Assembly: GCF_024584705.1 (NCBI RefSeq)
Contig: NZ_CP097384.1
Span: forward strand, 496,001-560,000
Direction of reading: 5' to 3'
Length of the DNA: 64,000 nt
DNA from: Blastopirellula sp. J2-11
GTDB taxonomy: Bacteria; Planctomycetota; Planctomycetia; Pirellulales; Pirellulaceae
This document shows, one piece after another, positions 8,419 through 16,131 of the stretch (position 1 is the stretch's first letter; every line of letters begins with the position of its first letter). The notes under the pieces were generated by a model. It did no database searches, was not told the origin of the DNA, and worked only from the letters and a program-made list of their open reading frames with translations. A program made the translations under genes and the position numbers.

Positions 8419-8700
8419 TTATTCTTTGCGACCGCCGCCGCTGATCAACCGGAGGGCCGCCACAAACAACGCGCCGCCGATGATCGACCAGATGATGGGA
8501 AGTTGCACTCCGCCGATTTCGATCGGCAACGGCTCGGGCATGCCGGTGAACTGCGCTAGTTTGCCGCCGAGCATCGAGCCGACGAACGCGACAGCGATTG
8601 ATACAAAGCAGCCGCCGTTGGTGCCGCCGACCAGGCTGCGCGCGACGCCGCCGCAAATTGCGGCGACAATCAGAAACAGCAAGATTTCAAACAGGGTCAT
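8419..8700 (-). CDS. GlsB/YeaQ/YmgE-like small membrane protein (transglycosylase-associated family)
   Basis: The 93-residue protein has three to four hydrophobic segments with glycine-rich turns (ICGGVARSLVGGTNGGCF, VAFVGSMLGGKL, PIIWSIIGGALFVAALRLI), the pattern of the transglycosylase-associated/GlsB family. Family members are small inner-membrane proteins often induced by general or envelope stress; the biochemical role is unknown. The ATG overlaps the rarA stop (ATGA), so expression is coupled to a replication-recombination ATPase. A clear paralogue lies at 28033-28317 behind a candidate sigma-54 promoter; the two share the C-C-G-V/G-S start and the V-W-S/I-I-G-G-A-L-F end. Confidence 0.85.
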   Translation of the reverse strand: MTLFEILLFLIVAAICGGVARSLVGGTNGGCFVSIAVAFVGSMLGGKLAQFTGMPEPLPIEIGGVQLPIIWSIIGGALFVAALRLISGGGRKE

Positions 8701-10082
8701 GCTTTCGGTTCCTCAGCAGGAGAGGAGGTTTCTTTCGCCGTGCGAAGTTTCGCGCGGATCGATTTTAGCCGCTCGGCCAGTTCCGCTTCAAAGCCGCGGG
8801 GGACCGGGCGATAGTATTCGCGATCGACGCCCAGGTAGTCTTGGGCGGCGACTCCATCGTCGGCGTTATGGGCGTATTGATAGTCGGCGCCATGTCCCAA
8901 GGTTTTCGCCCCTTGATAATGCGCGTCGCGCAGATGTACCGGGACCGGGATCAAGCGTCCTTCGCGGACATCTTGCACCGCTTCGCCGATCGCGATCGTC
9001 GCCGCGTTCGACTTGGGCGCACAAGCCAAGTAGGCGACTGTTTGGGAGAGCGTGAGTTGGCACTCGGGCAGGCCGATGAACTCGCAGGCCTGCATCGCCG
9101 AGACGGCGAGCGTCAACGCGCGGGGATCGGCGTTGCCGACATCTTCGCTCGCCAGAATCACCAGGCGTCGCGTGAGAAAGCGAACGTCTTCGCCTCCTTC
9201 CAGCATGCGAGCGAGCCAATACAACGCGGCGTCGGGATCGCTGCCGCGGATACTTTTGATCAGGGCGCTGGCGGCGTCGTAGTGCGAGTCGCCGTCGCGA
9301 TCGTACTGCACCGCTTTGCGCTGCACCGACTCGGCGGCGAGTTCTTGCGTGAACTCGACGGGGCGCTCTTTGCTCGACAGCACGCCGATCTCTAAGGCGT
9401 TCAGCGCGCGACGCGCATCGCCGTCACTGACTTCGGCCAAAAAGTGGATCGCGTCTTCGTGGATGTTGATCGGGATATTGCCGAGCCCTACCGACTTGTC
9501 GGCCAGCGCGCGGTGGATCAACTGCTTAATGTCGCTAGGCGACAACGGTTGAAACTGAAAGACCTGGCTGCGGCTGACCAGGGCGCTGTTGACGGCGAAG
9601 AAGGGATTGCTGGTCGTCGCGCCGACCAGGATGACGATTCCATTTTCGACATCTGGCAACAGCGCGTCTTGCTGCGACTTGTTGAAGCGGTGGATCTCGT
9701 CGATGAAGAGCAATGTGCGGCGGCCGCCGACGGCGATCTCATCTTTCGCCTTTTGCAGGACTTCGCGAAGTTCTTTCACGCCGCTGGTGACCGCGTTGAG
9801 TTGCTCGAAGCGGCTCCGGCATTCGCGGGCCAACAGTTGCGCCAGGGTCGTTTTGCCGGTTCCAGGGGGACCGTAAAAGAGGACCGAGTTGAGCCGATCG
9901 GCCTGAATCAGCCGGCGTAGCAGCTTCCCTTCGCCCAGAAAGTGCGTTTGTCCGGCGAACTCTTCGAGCGTGCGGGGACGCATCCGCGCGGCGAGCGGAC
10001 GGATGCGATCAAAGTTTTTCGCTTCCGCTTTTTCGAATAAAGAGGACACTGGCGCGACCATCGGAGGAAAGGATTCGACCAT
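8697..10082 (-). CDS. rarA: Replication-associated recombination protein A (AAA+ ATPase)
   Basis: This cytosolic ATPase of 461 residues from the chosen start is related to MgsA/WRNIP1 and acts at stalled replication forks. An N-terminal RPRTLEEFAGQTHFLGEG motif precedes Walker A GPPGTGKTTLAQLLA and Walker B LLFIDEIHRFNKSQQDALLP. GATTSNPFFAVNSALVSRS (sensor 1/arginine finger region) and the C-terminal tetramerisation part (EDVGNADPRAL, GHGADYQYAHNADDGVAAQ) complete the family. The ATG at 10082 is used; a TTG 16 codons upstream and an ATG at 10061 are alternatives. The stop overlaps the next gene by 4 bp. Confidence 0.94.
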   Translation of the reverse strand: MVESFPPMVAPVSSLFEKAEAKNFDRIRPLAARMRPRTLEEFAGQTHFLGEGKLLRRLIQADRLNSVLFYGPPGTGKTTLAQLLARECRSRFEQLNAVTSGVKELREVLQKAKDEIAVGGRRTLLFIDEIHRFNKSQQDALLPDVENGIVILVGATTSNPFFAVNSALVSRSQVFQFQPLSPSDIKQLIHRALADKSVGLGNIPINIHEDAIHFLAEVSDGDARRALNALEIGVLSSKERPVEFTQELAAESVQRKAVQYDRDGDSHYDAASALIKSIRGSDPDAALYWLARMLEGGEDVRFLTRRLVILASEDVGNADPRALTLAVSAMQACEFIGLPECQLTLSQTVAYLACAPKSNAATIAIGEAVQDVREGRLIPVPVHLRDAHYQGAKTLGHGADYQYAHNADDGVAAQDYLGVDREYYRPVPRGFEAELAERLKSIRAKLRTAKETSSPAEEPKA

Positions 10083-10160
10083 ACTATTGGAATCGTACGA
10101 AGCTGCCTGGGCAACCGGGCGGCGTCGCAATTCCCCAGCAGCTTTCGCCCCCTGAGCGAA

Positions 10161-10637
10161 ATGAAGTTACGTAAAATGATCTGGATTGGATTGGGCGTCA
10201 TCGGAGCCGTTGTGCTTTTTTTCGTCTTCGCGGTCGTGATGACGGTCGACGACTGGTCGCGGGATCTCTCGACGAATGTAGCGGAGACGAGAATCAAAGC
10301 CGCGGATCCGCTGCTGCGCCCGCTGTTGGTGAAGGGAACCGCCGACTGTGCAGCGAAAGTGGTTCAGGAGCAGATCGCTAGCCTCTCACGATGGAACGTG
10401 GAAAGAGTCGACGGCGGTGAGAAAACCGTCATTCATGCAACCCGCAAGACGCCGCTTTGGGGATTTGTAGACGATATCCGGGTCACGATCACGCCGGGTG
10501 ATGAAACGACCTCGATCACAGTCTACAGCAAGTCGCGATTGGGGAAGGGAGACCTGGGGCAGAACCCGCGGAATATCAAAGAGCTGATGCGGCGGTTGCA
10601 GACGGTGGAGGAGTTTGCGTGGAAGTGCGAGGAATGA
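10161..10637 (+). CDS. DUF1499-family membrane-anchored protein
   Basis: The 158-residue protein has one N-terminal transmembrane helix (WIGLGVIGAVVLFFVFAVV) and a periplasmic or cytosolic domain with the DUF1499 signature: TRKTPLWGFVDDIRVTIT, then SKSRLGKGDLGQNPRNIK. The family is widespread and its function is not established. It is divergent from rarA with about 78 bp between starts. The stop is followed within 9 nt by the first copy of the 280-bp inverted-repeat element. Confidence 0.85.
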   Translation: MKLRKMIWIGLGVIGAVVLFFVFAVVMTVDDWSRDLSTNVAETRIKAADPLLRPLLVKGTADCAAKVVQEQIASLSRWNVERVDGGEKTVIHATRKTPLWGFVDDIRVTITPGDETTSITVYSKSRLGKGDLGQNPRNIKELMRRLQTVEEFAWKCEE

Positions 10638-10645
10638 ACGGAGGT

Positions 10646-10927
10646 TTCTTTGCGTCGCCCGCCAACGCCTGTTTTGAAGTTGCGCAATTTCCCTGGTTGG
10701 CCGCGATAGCTCGGGCTATCGGGGCCGACGAAGTCGGTAAGAGGCATCGAGCCGCAGTCGGACGAACTTCGGTGGTCGCTATACCGTTGGAAATAGCGAA
10801 AAGCCCCTGAACTGCTTACCGGGAACCAATGCCTCTTACGGCTGCGCCGCCGCGGATAGCGGAGCTATCGCGGCCAACCAGGGAAATTGCGCAACCTCAA
10901 AACTGGCGCGTCGGGCTGTGAAGAGAA
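10646..10927. repeat. Inverted-repeat element, family A copy 1 (reverse orientation)
   Basis: This ~280-bp element has long imperfect inverted arms: left GTTTTGAAGTTGCGCAATTT then GGTTGGCCGCGATAGC; right GCTATCGCGGCCAACC then AATTGCGCAACCTCAAAAC. The asymmetric core of ~150 bp (AGCCCCTGAACTGCTTACC, ATGCCTCTTACGGCTGCG) is the reverse complement of the cores at 36321 and 46095, so this copy is inverted relative to them. Small hairpins around GATAGC..GCTATC and CCGACGAAGTCGG are preserved. It fills the gap between the convergent DUF1499 and DUF1080 genes and encodes nothing plausible. Confidence 0.9.
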
Positions 10928-10952
10928 ATTCGATGCTTGGCACGTTGTGCGA

Positions 10953-11819
10953 CTACGGAATCTCTTTCGGCAGCGGGCCGATCTCCGCTTTGCGGACATA
11001 CATCTCGGCGCCTTCGGTTTGCAGCAGGATCTTTCCTTGTCGCGGAATGACGTTGCTGGCGCGGTTGACGACGACTCCGTTGACGCGATAGACGAGCTTG
11101 TCGCCGACGCAGAAACATTCGAGCTTGGTCCACTCTTGGCCGGGGCTTTCGACATCGTCGGGGCCGCGGAAGTCAACCACGTCTTTCCAGTTGGGATCAC
11201 GACCGAACCAGTTGATGCGGCCTTTCGGGAAGGTGGTTGCTTCTCCGGTGGGAGACCAAACCGCTTCGCCGTCGCGATCGCGGACGATGGTGCAGGTAGC
11301 AGACGCTTTCAGCGGCTTGCCCGCGGCGTCTTTGCCTGCCAGAACCAGGATATCGCCGACGCCACCTTCGATGATCTGGCATTCAATGGAGGTCATCCAG
11401 GGGCCGGGCTTGGTGGCCGAGCCGCCGAAGCCGCCGTCGGGGCCTTGGCAATGGAGCAACAGCCCGCCGTCGCGAGCGCGGCCTTTACGCGTGAGCAGCG
11501 TTTCGGTTCCCCAGCGATATTCAAGCACCAGGTAATAGTCGGCGTACTCTTGGTGCGTGATCAGACCGCCGAAGCCGTCGCCGGAGATTTTGAGGATTCC
11601 ATCTTTGCCCATTGTGAAGACATGCCGAGGATCTTCGTAACCGCCGTCGGTCAGCCAGGTGTAAAAATGTTGGGACAAGTCGCCTTGGCCGAGCAGTGAG
11701 ATCGTCTCGGTCGGCGTGATCGGCTTGGCGGCGGCCGGGGAAGTCTCTTCCGCCGAAACAAGAGAAGTCGGCAGACCAACAAGCAAGACGATGAAAGCGC
11801 ACAGGCGATAGACAGACAT
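10953..11819 (-). CDS. Secreted DUF1080 (3-keto-disaccharide hydrolase-like) protein
   Basis: The 288-residue protein starts with a signal peptide (MSVYRLCAFIVLLVGLPTSL, cleavage near VSAEE) followed by a single DUF1080 concanavalin-like domain. It shows FTMGKDGILKISGDGFGGLI, DYYLVLEYRWG, RARDGGLLLHCQGPDG, SIECQIIEGGVGDILVLAG and the closing GKILLQTEGAEMYVRKAEI. DUF1080 proteins are abundant in planctomycetes; some cleave 3-keto-glycosides. The ATG at 11819 was chosen over an upstream in-frame start because it begins the signal peptide. A related domain forms the N-terminus of the giant protein at 59521-63309. Confidence 0.88.
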   Translation of the reverse strand: MSVYRLCAFIVLLVGLPTSLVSAEETSPAAAKPITPTETISLLGQGDLSQHFYTWLTDGGYEDPRHVFTMGKDGILKISGDGFGGLITHQEYADYYLVLEYRWGTETLLTRKGRARDGGLLLHCQGPDGGFGGSATKPGPWMTSIECQIIEGGVGDILVLAGKDAAGKPLKASATCTIVRDRDGEAVWSPTGEATTFPKGRINWFGRDPNWKDVVDFRGPDDVESPGQEWTKLECFCVGDKLVYRVNGVVVNRASNVIPRQGKILLQTEGAEMYVRKAEIGPLPKEIP

Positions 11820-12034
11820 GTTCTGGCGTGACCTAATTCGGAAGGCAGGGAAGGGAGCGACGGATATCAGGATTTCACGAGACATCATCGGCGGAATCTC
11901 TAGTGTCGCAGGTCGTCCGGCGTCATTCCAGGCGTTTCTGCCGCATTTCTGGGCGTTTGTTTTACCTGCGACTGCAGGCCGCGGCGCCGGAGATGGATGG
12001 CGTGACCCAGCGATTGTCTTGAATGCGGGCCTGT

Positions 12035-12790
12035 TTATGCGGCGCAACGCGTCGTCTTCGCGGCTGGGCTTAGCGATCTTTGCAGTTCTTTACTCGCCAT
12101 GATGAGGGTGAGTCCACACCAACCGACCAGGCAATATTCGTGCTCTCGGAGGAAGCAATAGAGCCGGGATTCGCTGACTTGTGAAAACAGCGGGTTGTGC
12201 GTTTCGACGGCGATCAGACGCGGGGCATATCTCGCGAAGTCGAGCGAGGCCAAAACTTCCAGATCATGCCCTTCGGCGTCGACCGAGAGTAAGTCGATCT
12301 GGCGATCCCTATAGGGTGACTCGTCGAGCAAGGTCGTCAGCTTTGCGCAGCGCGTCGTGCGACGAACATAGTTGGGGTCGCGTTTCGCAAATTTTGCATC
12401 TAACGAGATCGTGAGCGAATAGAAACCGTTCGAGTAGTAGTCGATTTCCCCTTCTTGATTGGAGACGGCGCAACTGATGTTGATGTCAGCCGGTCGAGCG
12501 ATTTGAAAGGCTTCGATTTTGATCGCGTCGATATCAATATTTACGCCGCGCCAGCCGTTTTGATAAAGCTGCCAGGTGTTGTTGAATTTCTGCGGATGAA
12601 AGCAGCCGACATCCACAAAAAAACCTTGATAGTCCTGGGGAAAAAAGCGGTTGATCGTGATGTCTTCGGCAAACTGCGAATAGTGTCGGTACGACGACTT
12701 GCACCAATACAGCTTTCGCCACAGATAGAGCTTCTTGAAGAGCCAAGATTTCTCAAGCCAGAGAGGCAAGTGCATGTAGTTGAGATTCAT
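12035..12790 (-). CDS. FkbM-family SAM-dependent methyltransferase
   Basis: The product is 251 residues from the ATG at 12790. The SAM-binding motif is FFVDVGCFHPQKFNNT, followed by the acidic loop GVNIDIDAIK. The family-typical motif LLSVDAEGHDLEVLASLDF comes later, then PRLIAVETHNP. A basic, aromatic N-terminus (LFKKLYLWRKLYWCKSSY) precedes it and may associate with membrane. FkbM-type enzymes O-methylate sugars, polyketides or glycans; the target is not visible here and no glycosyltransferases are adjacent. A TTG 16 codons upstream is an alternative start. The 215 bp between this gene and the DUF1080 gene show no feature I recognise. Confidence 0.87.
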   Translation of the reverse strand: MNLNYMHLPLWLEKSWLFKKLYLWRKLYWCKSSYRHYSQFAEDITINRFFPQDYQGFFVDVGCFHPQKFNNTWQLYQNGWRGVNIDIDAIKIEAFQIARPADINISCAVSNQEGEIDYYSNGFYSLTISLDAKFAKRDPNYVRRTTRCAKLTTLLDESPYRDRQIDLLSVDAEGHDLEVLASLDFARYAPRLIAVETHNPLFSQVSESRLYCFLREHEYCLVGWCGLTLIMASKELQRSLSPAAKTTRCAA

Positions 12791-13076
12791 CCGCGTTTTC
12801 CCGGCAATTTCGGTTTCTCGGATTGGCGCTTTACGCAATTTTCTAGGAGATATGGTTGGCTTTTTATGGCCAAAGGGGTGGGGGTTTATCGTTGGAAATC
12901 ATCGACCATGCAAGATGGATCTTTGTCCCGAAGGAAGTCTGGCAGCGATTTTCCCCTAGATATGCGGGGAGACGGGCTGCAGGAGAGTTGCCCTAGCTTT
13001 TCAGCTTGATTATTTTCGCCAATTTGCCATGCCGCTTCGGGGAAGAGCGGATCCGGCGACTGCTCCGCTTTTCCGC

Positions 13077-14084
13077 CTATCGCAAATCGCGCGGCGCTGC
13101 TGCAACTTTGCCGGGGACGCCCCCTTCGTAGATGCTGAACTCGCCCCAGACCGGCATGTGGTCTGAGATTTCCAGCGCTTCGTCGATCGACAGATTGAAT
13201 TCGCGGACGAAGTCATGCACGCCGCCGCGGCCATTAAATTCGCTGGTCGCCGGCAAGGTGAAATAGAGATTGTCGTACGACGCTGTTCCCCGCGTGTTGG
13301 TCATCATCCCGGTCACCGCCGGCGAGAGCCCGGTTAGGCTGCCGAACTCGCCCAAGTTGCGTTCGTCGGTATTGAAATCGCCCAGCAGGATCACGTCATC
13401 TTCGCCGCGGCCATCGCCGCGTACGGCGCGTAGGACGTCGTCCATCACGTTGATTTCATCTTTGACTTCGTCAGGATCGGTGTGGATGTTGACCAGGGTA
13501 AAGGTGAACGCTTGCTCGGGATTGGGCCCGCGAACCCGGAACCAGGCGACCAGCGGTTCGCGATGGAGCGCGTCGCCGGGATCGTCAATCGTATAGAGCT
13601 GCGTACGATCGATCTCGATGCTGGCGGTGTCATAGATATAGGCGTACTGCTCTTTGCTGTCGCTCCGTCCCAGACGAGGACCAATGACATAGTCGTAGTG
13701 GCGCCCTGCAGCGTTAATTTGGTCGATGAATTCCGGTAAAATGGATTGATCGAGCGAGCGAATCTCCTGGATCGCCATCACGTCGTACTGACGAACGATC
13801 TGCGCCAGTCGAGCCATCACATGCGGTTTGTCCGCTTTGCTGCGGCCAAAGACTTGAATATTGAACGAAGCGATCCGGATCGTCTCGCCGCCGCGCGTGA
13901 TCGGCGCTTTGCGAGAACTAACCAGTTGGCTGGTTCCGGATCCTGACGCATCGGCCGACGCCATCGCGTCGCGGGGGACTACTTTCAGCCCTTCGAGTCC
14001 TTCGATGCGAAAGTTCTGAAAGAAGAACCAGGTCGCTCCACAGGCGATGGCGGCCAGGGCTAGTCCGCTCGCTTTGTTCACCAT
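13077..14084 (-). CDS. Endonuclease/exonuclease/phosphatase (DNase I-like) family protein
   Basis: The 335-residue protein has an N-terminal hydrophobic anchor (ALAAIACGATWFFFQNF) and a complete EEP domain. Motifs in order: IRIASFNIQVFG, YDVMAIQEIR (metal-binding Glu), FTLVNIHTDPDE (catalytic His), ILLGDFNTDE (Asp/Asn pair), ASYDNLYF and ISDHMPVWGEF (Asp-His). Such enzymes hydrolyse phosphodiester bonds in nucleic acids, lipids or inositides using Mg2+. The membrane anchor and outward orientation suggest an extracytoplasmic nuclease, perhaps for nutrient DNA, but this is inference. The 190 bp before the divergent gene at 14272 should contain both promoters. Confidence 0.9.
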   Translation of the reverse strand: MVNKASGLALAAIACGATWFFFQNFRIEGLEGLKVVPRDAMASADASGSGTSQLVSSRKAPITRGGETIRIASFNIQVFGRSKADKPHVMARLAQIVRQYDVMAIQEIRSLDQSILPEFIDQINAAGRHYDYVIGPRLGRSDSKEQYAYIYDTASIEIDRTQLYTIDDPGDALHREPLVAWFRVRGPNPEQAFTFTLVNIHTDPDEVKDEINVMDDVLRAVRGDGRGEDDVILLGDFNTDERNLGEFGSLTGLSPAVTGMMTNTRGTASYDNLYFTLPATSEFNGRGGVHDFVREFNLSIDEALEISDHMPVWGEFSIYEGGVPGKVAAAPRDLR

Positions 14085-14271
14085 TCGCTCCAGGTCAGGA
14101 AATTGCGCCGGTTAGGCTTGGGGGAGAACGCGGTTGCTGCACCGGTTCAAAAAGTTGGGGAGAGCCTCAGCGGCGAAAAACCGAGACCGAAGATCTCCTT
14201 TTCGTTGTATCGACCGTTGGCTCGCTTTATCTTGGAAGGGGTGTTAGAGCCTCATACGTGCAGGAGAATCG

Positions 14272-15540
14272 ATGCGGTTTACCTGGTTGCTAGCAGCGGC
14301 ATGCTGGACCATGGCGGCACAACCGGCAAGGTCGGATACCGTGATCTTAGCTAGCGGCGGAAAGATCTCAGGCGACTTGCAAGAGAGCGCCGGCGACTTG
14401 GATGCGCCGCAGCGGATCGTTTCGTCGTATGGCGTGGTCGAGTTGGCTTCTGAGCAGATTGTCGAGATCGAGCGGGAACCGCCGGAGTTGGAGCAGTACC
14501 GAGAGCGGGCCAGCCGCGCGGCGGCGACTATCGTCGACCAATGGAGCCTGGTGAAGTGGTGCCGAGAGAACGGTCTCTATGACGAGGCGAATCGGCATTG
14601 CGAGCAGATTGTGAAGCTGGATCCCGATCATGAGCAAGCGAGAAAGCTGCTCGGTTTTCGCAAGCGAAACGGAGAGTGGAGCCAGCGCGAAGACTATATG
14701 CAGTCGCGAGGCTTCATCCGTTACCAGGGGCGCTGGCGAACGCATCAGCAAGTGCAGTTGATGGAAGAAAAACGTCTGATCAAAGCGGCTCAGGTCGCGT
14801 GGTACGTGCGGCTGAAGCGTTGGCGCGAATCGCTGGGTACGCCGCACGAGCGCGAGAATCAGATCGACTTTTCTCAGCTACGCGATCCGATGGCGATGCA
14901 CGGCTTGATGACGCTGCTGGGCCGGGAAGACAACCTCAAGCTGCAGCGACTTTATATCGAAACGCTGGGGAACTTGGATCGCAACGCGGCGCTCAGTTTT
15001 TTGCTGAATCATTCGGTCTATCAAAACAATCCCGATCATCGCGAGATGTGCATGATCGAAGTGCTCAAGCATCGCCATCCGCAGATGATCGAGCGCTATG
15101 CGCGATTTCTCACGTCGTATGACAACAACCTGGTCAATCGCGCCGCCGATTGTCTGGCGGCGCTAGAGTATCCTTCGGCGGTGCTGCCGTTGGCCAATGC
15201 GCTGCGGACGCGGGTCATCATGCGCGAGTTTCGTAAAGGGGCGAACGGACAAGTCTTTGAAAAGAATGCGATCTACCATTACTCGCGATTTCCCGTTTCG
15301 CAGCGTTTTGACATCGTCGGACCGACTCCCTCTTACCGGATGAGAACAGTGGATGACGTTTTGGAAAGTTCGCAAAACGCCCATGCGATTGCTTGGGTCG
15401 AGAATCCTCATGTCTACTCGGCGCTGCGCAATCTGACAGGCGGCGGCGATTTCGGTTATAACGCGGCAAGTTGGAAAGCCTGGCACACGCAGCGACAAGT
15501 GTCGGCGACGCCTGTGATCCAAGCTCGGCGCGAAAACTAA
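14272..15540 (+). CDS. Secreted planctomycete protein of unknown function with helical repeats
   Basis: The 422-residue protein has a signal peptide (MRFTWLLAAACWTMAAQPAR). A beta-rich start (TVILASGGKISGDL, then VELASEQIVEIE) resembles the small domain many planctomycete proteins place before helical regions. A TPR-like segment (WCRENGLYDEANRHCEQIV) and then HEAT-like helices (LGREDNLKLQRLYIETLGNL, RAADCLAALEYPSAVLPLAN) follow. The C-terminus ends in a Trp/aromatic segment. No catalytic motif is seen. AGGAG lies 6 nt before the ATG. The CoA-binding gene follows 18 nt downstream, so the two may be co-transcribed. Confidence 0.8.
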   Translation: MRFTWLLAAACWTMAAQPARSDTVILASGGKISGDLQESAGDLDAPQRIVSSYGVVELASEQIVEIEREPPELEQYRERASRAAATIVDQWSLVKWCRENGLYDEANRHCEQIVKLDPDHEQARKLLGFRKRNGEWSQREDYMQSRGFIRYQGRWRTHQQVQLMEEKRLIKAAQVAWYVRLKRWRESLGTPHERENQIDFSQLRDPMAMHGLMTLLGREDNLKLQRLYIETLGNLDRNAALSFLLNHSVYQNNPDHREMCMIEVLKHRHPQMIERYARFLTSYDNNLVNRAADCLAALEYPSAVLPLANALRTRVIMREFRKGANGQVFEKNAIYHYSRFPVSQRFDIVGPTPSYRMRTVDDVLESSQNAHAIAWVENPHVYSALRNLTGGGDFGYNAASWKAWHTQRQVSATPVIQARREN

Positions 15541-15558
15541 AACGTGGAACAGAAAACA

Positions 15559-15942
15559 ATGAGCAAGCCGACCGTCGCCATCTTGGGCGCGAGCAACAAT
15601 CGAACCAAATACGGCAACAAATCGGTTCGCGCTCATCTGCAGCAAGGATATGACGTCTACCCGATCAACCCACAAGCCGGCGAGATCGAAGGTTTGCAGG
15701 CGTACGCCAAGTTATCAGATTTGCCGATCGACAAGCTCGATCGGATTAGCGTCTATCTCCATCCCCAGGTCGGGATGAAGTTGCTGGAAGAGATCGCCGC
15801 CGCCAACGCGACAGAAGTCTTCTTCAATCCCGGCGCCGAAAGTGAAGAGCTGCTGGCCAAAGCCCGCGAATTGGGGATCGATCCAATCCAAGCTTGCAGC
15901 ATTGTCGACGTCGGCATGTCGCCGCGAGAGTTGGCCGATTGA
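15559..15942 (+). CDS. CoA-binding domain protein (YccU-like)
   Basis: The 127-residue protein is a single Rossmann-like CoA-binding domain: VAILGASNNRTKYGNKSVR, GYDVYPINP, VFFNPGAESEELLAKARELG and IQACSIVDVG. It matches the length and motif order of the YccU/succinyl-CoA synthetase-like CoA-binding family. The physiological role of these stand-alone domains is unclear. The ATG at 15559 is used; a GTG at 15544 is in frame five codons upstream. It probably belongs to the same transcript as the preceding gene. Confidence 0.88.
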   Translation: MSKPTVAILGASNNRTKYGNKSVRAHLQQGYDVYPINPQAGEIEGLQAYAKLSDLPIDKLDRISVYLHPQVGMKLLEEIAAANATEVFFNPGAESEELLAKARELGIDPIQACSIVDVGMSPRELAD

Positions 15943-16023
15943 ACGCGCCCATGCCGCCAGTTTGGCAGGGGGCGTCCAGACGCACCGATCCTTGCTAACC
16001 ACCCTGAATACTTTCTACGCGAC

Positions 16024-16075
16024 GCGATTGCATCCTGCGATTGCATCCTGCGATTGCATCCTGCGATTGCGTTGC
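16024..16075. repeat. 13-bp tandem repeat, about four units
   Basis: The unit GCGATTGCATCCT occurs three times exactly from 16024 to 16062 and a fourth time with a diverged end. It lies between two gene ends, with no open frame of interest. Confidence 0.9.
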
Positions 16076-16111
16076 CACGCGATGAGATGGTTACCTTGTT
16101 GGCAGGTTCGC

Positions 16112-16131
16112 GGTGCGTCTTGACGCACCTT
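16112..16131. repeat. Gene-end palindrome AAGGTGCGTC family
   Basis: On the minus strand the stop TAA of the membrane-protein gene runs directly into GGTGCGTC-AA-GACGCACC. The same palindrome with complete ends occurs at 40304-40325 between the MoxR and DUF58 genes. It may act as a 3' hairpin; there is no T-tract. Confidence 0.75.

Noticed and set aside
10619-10810. Open frames across the family A repeats (also 36310-36669 and 45799-46383), giving similar peptides such as PLTDFVGPDS
   Set aside because: The similarity comes from the repeat DNA itself. Frames differ between copies, are on both strands, and have no start sites. They are likely sources of spurious hypothetical proteins in databases.
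16024-16075. Tandem repeats considered as a CRISPR array
   Set aside because: Units are contiguous 13-mers without spacers, and no cas genes are present.
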